A DNA stretch of 5,995 nucleotides from NCBI GenBank assembly GCA_014523495.1, contig JAATVM010000006.1:1-5995 (forward strand), read 5' to 3'. The notes beneath the pieces are model-generated. The model was not told where the DNA came from, searched no databases, and saw nothing but the letters and a program-made list of their open reading frames with translations. Made by a program: the position numbers and the translations under genes. How positions within the stretch are numbered: the stretch's first letter is position 1; each line of letters begins with the position of its first letter. Of the stretch, positions 4,789-5,995 are shown in pieces. The DNA is from Nitrososphaerales archaeon TH1920. Lineage in GTDB: Archaea; Thermoproteota; Nitrososphaeria; Nitrososphaerales; Nitrososphaeraceae.

Positions 4789-5466
4789 ATGGTGGTCGAT
4801 ATGGAAGCAGTGAAAACTGTTACTACCTATAACGTTCCAAAATGGAATGCTTCCGGAGACTGGTTTGATGTTTGCAACTGCAACATACCATGTCCATGCA
4901 TATTCGCTCAAACTCCTAGTTACGGTTATTGCGAAGGAGTAATGGCGTATCATATCAAGAAAGGACTGTATGGAGAAACATCACTCGATGGATTGAACGT
5001 ATTGATATTAGATTACTTCAAAGGCAATATTTGGGCAGGTGAAACGAAATTAGATATTGCATTATTTTTTGACGAGAAAGCCAATGAAGAGCAACGAAAG
5101 GCTTTGAATATGATTTTTACTGGGAAAGCGGGCGGATTCATGGGACTATTTGCGAACATAATTGGAGAAGTTCGTGGACTTGAATACGCCCCTATCAAAT
5201 TTGAAGTGGCTGAGAATCTCGCATATTGGAGTGCGGAGATACCAGGAAAGGTTATCGCCAAGGCTGAAGCATTGACCGGCCCCATGACTCCGCCTGGCAA
5301 ACGAGTTCAGACCATCAATGCTCCTGGAAGTGAAGTTGGCCCTGGCACAGTGGCAACGTGGGGAACAGCAGTATCAGACCAAGTCGATGCCCCGGATGTT
5401 CGCTTCCAATGGAAGAGAAGTGGCAGATCCAGTAAGCATATTCCGTTTGATTGGACCGGTCCATGA
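4789..5466 (+). CDS. DUF1326-family protein with N-terminal cysteine cluster
   Basis: The sequence fits the DUF1326 family, whose biochemical function is unknown to me. After a short leader come SGDWFDVCNCNIPCPC (residues 22-37) and YGYC ending at C48. The cluster is C29-x-C31-x3-C35-x-C37 plus C48, a likely metal or redox site. The family-typical HIKKGLYGE and LDGLNVLILD segments follow. The C-terminal half, rich in Gly, Pro and beta strands, ends in a family-like HIPFDWTGP. At 225 residues it is near full family length. No signal peptide or membrane helix is seen, so it is probably cytoplasmic. The start may be ATG 4789 or the in-frame ATG 4801 (residue 5), which has GGTGGT about 4 nt upstream; the TATA spacing allows both. 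In bacteria DUF1326 genes often sit beside DUF2182 membrane proteins; none is present here. It appears monocistronic. Confidence 0.88.
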   Translation: MVVDMEAVKTVTTYNVPKWNASGDWFDVCNCNIPCPCIFAQTPSYGYCEGVMAYHIKKGLYGETSLDGLNVLILDYFKGNIWAGETKLDIALFFDEKANEEQRKALNMIFTGKAGGFMGLFANIIGEVRGLEYAPIKFEVAENLAYWSAEIPGKVIAKAEALTGPMTPPGKRVQTINAPGSEVGPGTVATWGTAVSDQVDAPDVRFQWKRSGRSSKHIPFDWTGP

Positions 5467-5483
5467 ATCAGACAGTCGACAAG

Positions 5484-5532
5484 CCTATTGTAAATAGGTA
5501 ACGTAAGTAAGGAAAGTTTATTTTCTTAAACT
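5484..5532 (+). terminator. Possible terminator region of the DUF1326 gene
   Basis: Two small perfect inverted repeats follow the stop codon: CCTATT-GTA-AATAGG (5484-5498) and AGTTTA-TTTTCT-TAAACT (5515-5532), the second containing a T-rich loop. Each is only 6 bp and could be chance. The T-rich segment at 5517-5527 is the most terminator-like element before the next frame. Confidence 0.3.
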
Positions 5533-5562
5533 CGGCAAATATGAACGTAGGTAAATTCACAA

Positions 5563-5658
5563 ATGAAAAGTTATCCAAAGATGATTGAAGACAGCTACAT
5601 CGGTCCTCATTTGAAGAAATGGAGAAAGAGACTATTGAAGGCTAAGATGGGTTATTGA
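5563..5658 (+). CDS. Candidate 31-residue basic protein
   Basis: The frame ATG 5563 to TGA 5658 has an acidic/aromatic first half (MIEDSYIGPH) and a strongly basic helical second half (LKKWRKRLLKAKMGY), a make-up seen in nucleic-acid-binding or membrane-active peptides. GTAGGT lies about 9 nt before the ATG as a weak ribosome-binding site, and a T-rich TATA-like segment lies at 5516-5525. A 15-codon frame starts at 5541 and overlaps its beginning in another frame. The last 7 bases overlap the stop end of the convergent gene. No family is recognised; it could be a real small gene or a leftover of a larger one. Confidence 0.35.
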   Translation: MKSYPKMIEDSYIGPHLKKWRKRLLKAKMGY

Positions 5659-5995
5659 TCTCGATTAAATCGATCCAAATCTGATCCTAGCGTCATTCTT
5701 CGAGGCTCGTTTGTCTCTTGCTTATTGAGGAAGTCCCTCTGGCTGACGAATTTATTTTCTTCTATCTGTTTTTTGTCAATGTCTATGTCTATGTATATGT
5801 CTAGCTTCTTGATGGGATCAATCTTCAGCCGTTTCTCCAAAACAAATCTTGTGGCACCATAATAGTTTGACAAGTATGGTTGCATGTTTACTATGGAGCT
5901 AAGGATGTTTACCCTCTTGAACGGGCTTTTCTCTTTCTCATACTCGCTCCACATCAAATGCTCGACTAATTCTAATTTGTCTATTCTTTGCAAAT
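5652..5995 (-). CDS. Hypothetical protein, C-terminal part; N-terminus beyond window
   Basis: The frame stays open to the window edge. The only start-like codon near the edge is a TTG at 5993, and the partial codon before it (xAT) cannot be a stop, so the gene very probably continues beyond 5995. About 113 residues are visible. The first 55 are helical with an amphipathic pattern (VEHLMWSEYEKEKSPFKRV, then LSSIVNMQPYLSNYYGATRF). A low-complexity IDIDID stretch encoded by a hexanucleotide repeat follows, then a charged, probably disordered tail (FLNKQETNEPRRMTLGSDL). No membrane segment or catalytic motif is seen and I do not recognise the family. It is convergent with, and overlaps by 7 bases, the candidate 31-residue gene. 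Confidence 0.6.
   Translation of the reverse strand, partial: LQRIDKLELVEHLMWSEYEKEKSPFKRVNILSSIVNMQPYLSNYYGATRFVLEKRLKIDPIKKLDIYIDIDIDKKQIEENKFVSQRDFLNKQETNEPRRMTLGSDLDRFNRDQ
5774..5803. repeat. Hexanucleotide tandem repeat inside a coding region
   Basis: Five consecutive TGTCTA-type units (TGTCAA, TGTCTA, TGTCTA, TGTATA, TGTCTA). Because the unit is two codons, it encodes alternating Asp/Tyr-Ile (DIYIDIDID) in the minus-strand protein. Unit gain or loss would keep the frame. Confidence 0.75.

Noticed and set aside
5013..5300. 95-codon minus-strand frame inside the DUF1326 gene
   Set aside because: Shadow of a well-supported family protein on the other strand.

Overview
The window looks like a piece of an AT-rich archaeal chromosome, most likely an ammonia-oxidising thaumarchaeon (Nitrososphaerales type). 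This is inferred from several things: AT-rich TATA elements sit about 20-35 nt upstream of starts, clear Shine-Dalgarno sites are scarce, the myo-inositol-phosphate synthase is of the short actinobacterial/archaeal class, and many small genes of unknown family lie in long intergenic stretches. No rRNA, tRNA, CRISPR array or intact insertion sequence is visible. The lineage call is an inference, not proven by any marker gene here.

Layout. 1-708 (minus): N-terminal two thirds of inositol-3-phosphate synthase, which supplies inositol phosphate, probably for phosphoinositol-type membrane lipids; it has its own TATA box near 750. 813-3203 (minus): a large membrane-anchored protein with two N-terminal membrane helices, an unrecognised middle region, a class-I cyclic-nucleotide-phosphodiesterase-like HD domain, and a C-terminal domain that reads as a degenerate TrmB-like methyltransferase. 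3359-3652 (minus): a 97-residue protein of unknown function. 3874-4104 (minus): a 76-residue secreted or membrane-tethered protein with two cysteines and four N-glycosylation sequons. Divergent from it at 4196-4282 (plus) is a probable 28-residue one-helix membrane protein. 4789-5466 (plus): a DUF1326-family protein with a CxCxxxCxC cysteine cluster. 5563-5658 (plus): a possible 31-residue basic protein. 5652-5995 (minus): the C-terminal part of an unrecognised protein that runs off the window.

The stretch 4283-4788 has no convincing protein gene but is not empty. Four strong hairpins and a terminator-like end lie in order between about 4350 and 4625. The three non-canonical pairs in the cores of the two longest stems are all G-U when read on the plus strand, which points to a plus-strand structured RNA. 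Two related sequence copies 876 bp apart (3806 and 4682) each open a very short reading frame beginning V-(S/P)-K-F-(T/I)-A, as if they were 5' stubs of a shared gene family.

No metabolic operon joins the genes. The best candidates for new biology are the HD/TrmB-like fusion protein, the structured RNA candidate and the paired 5' stubs.
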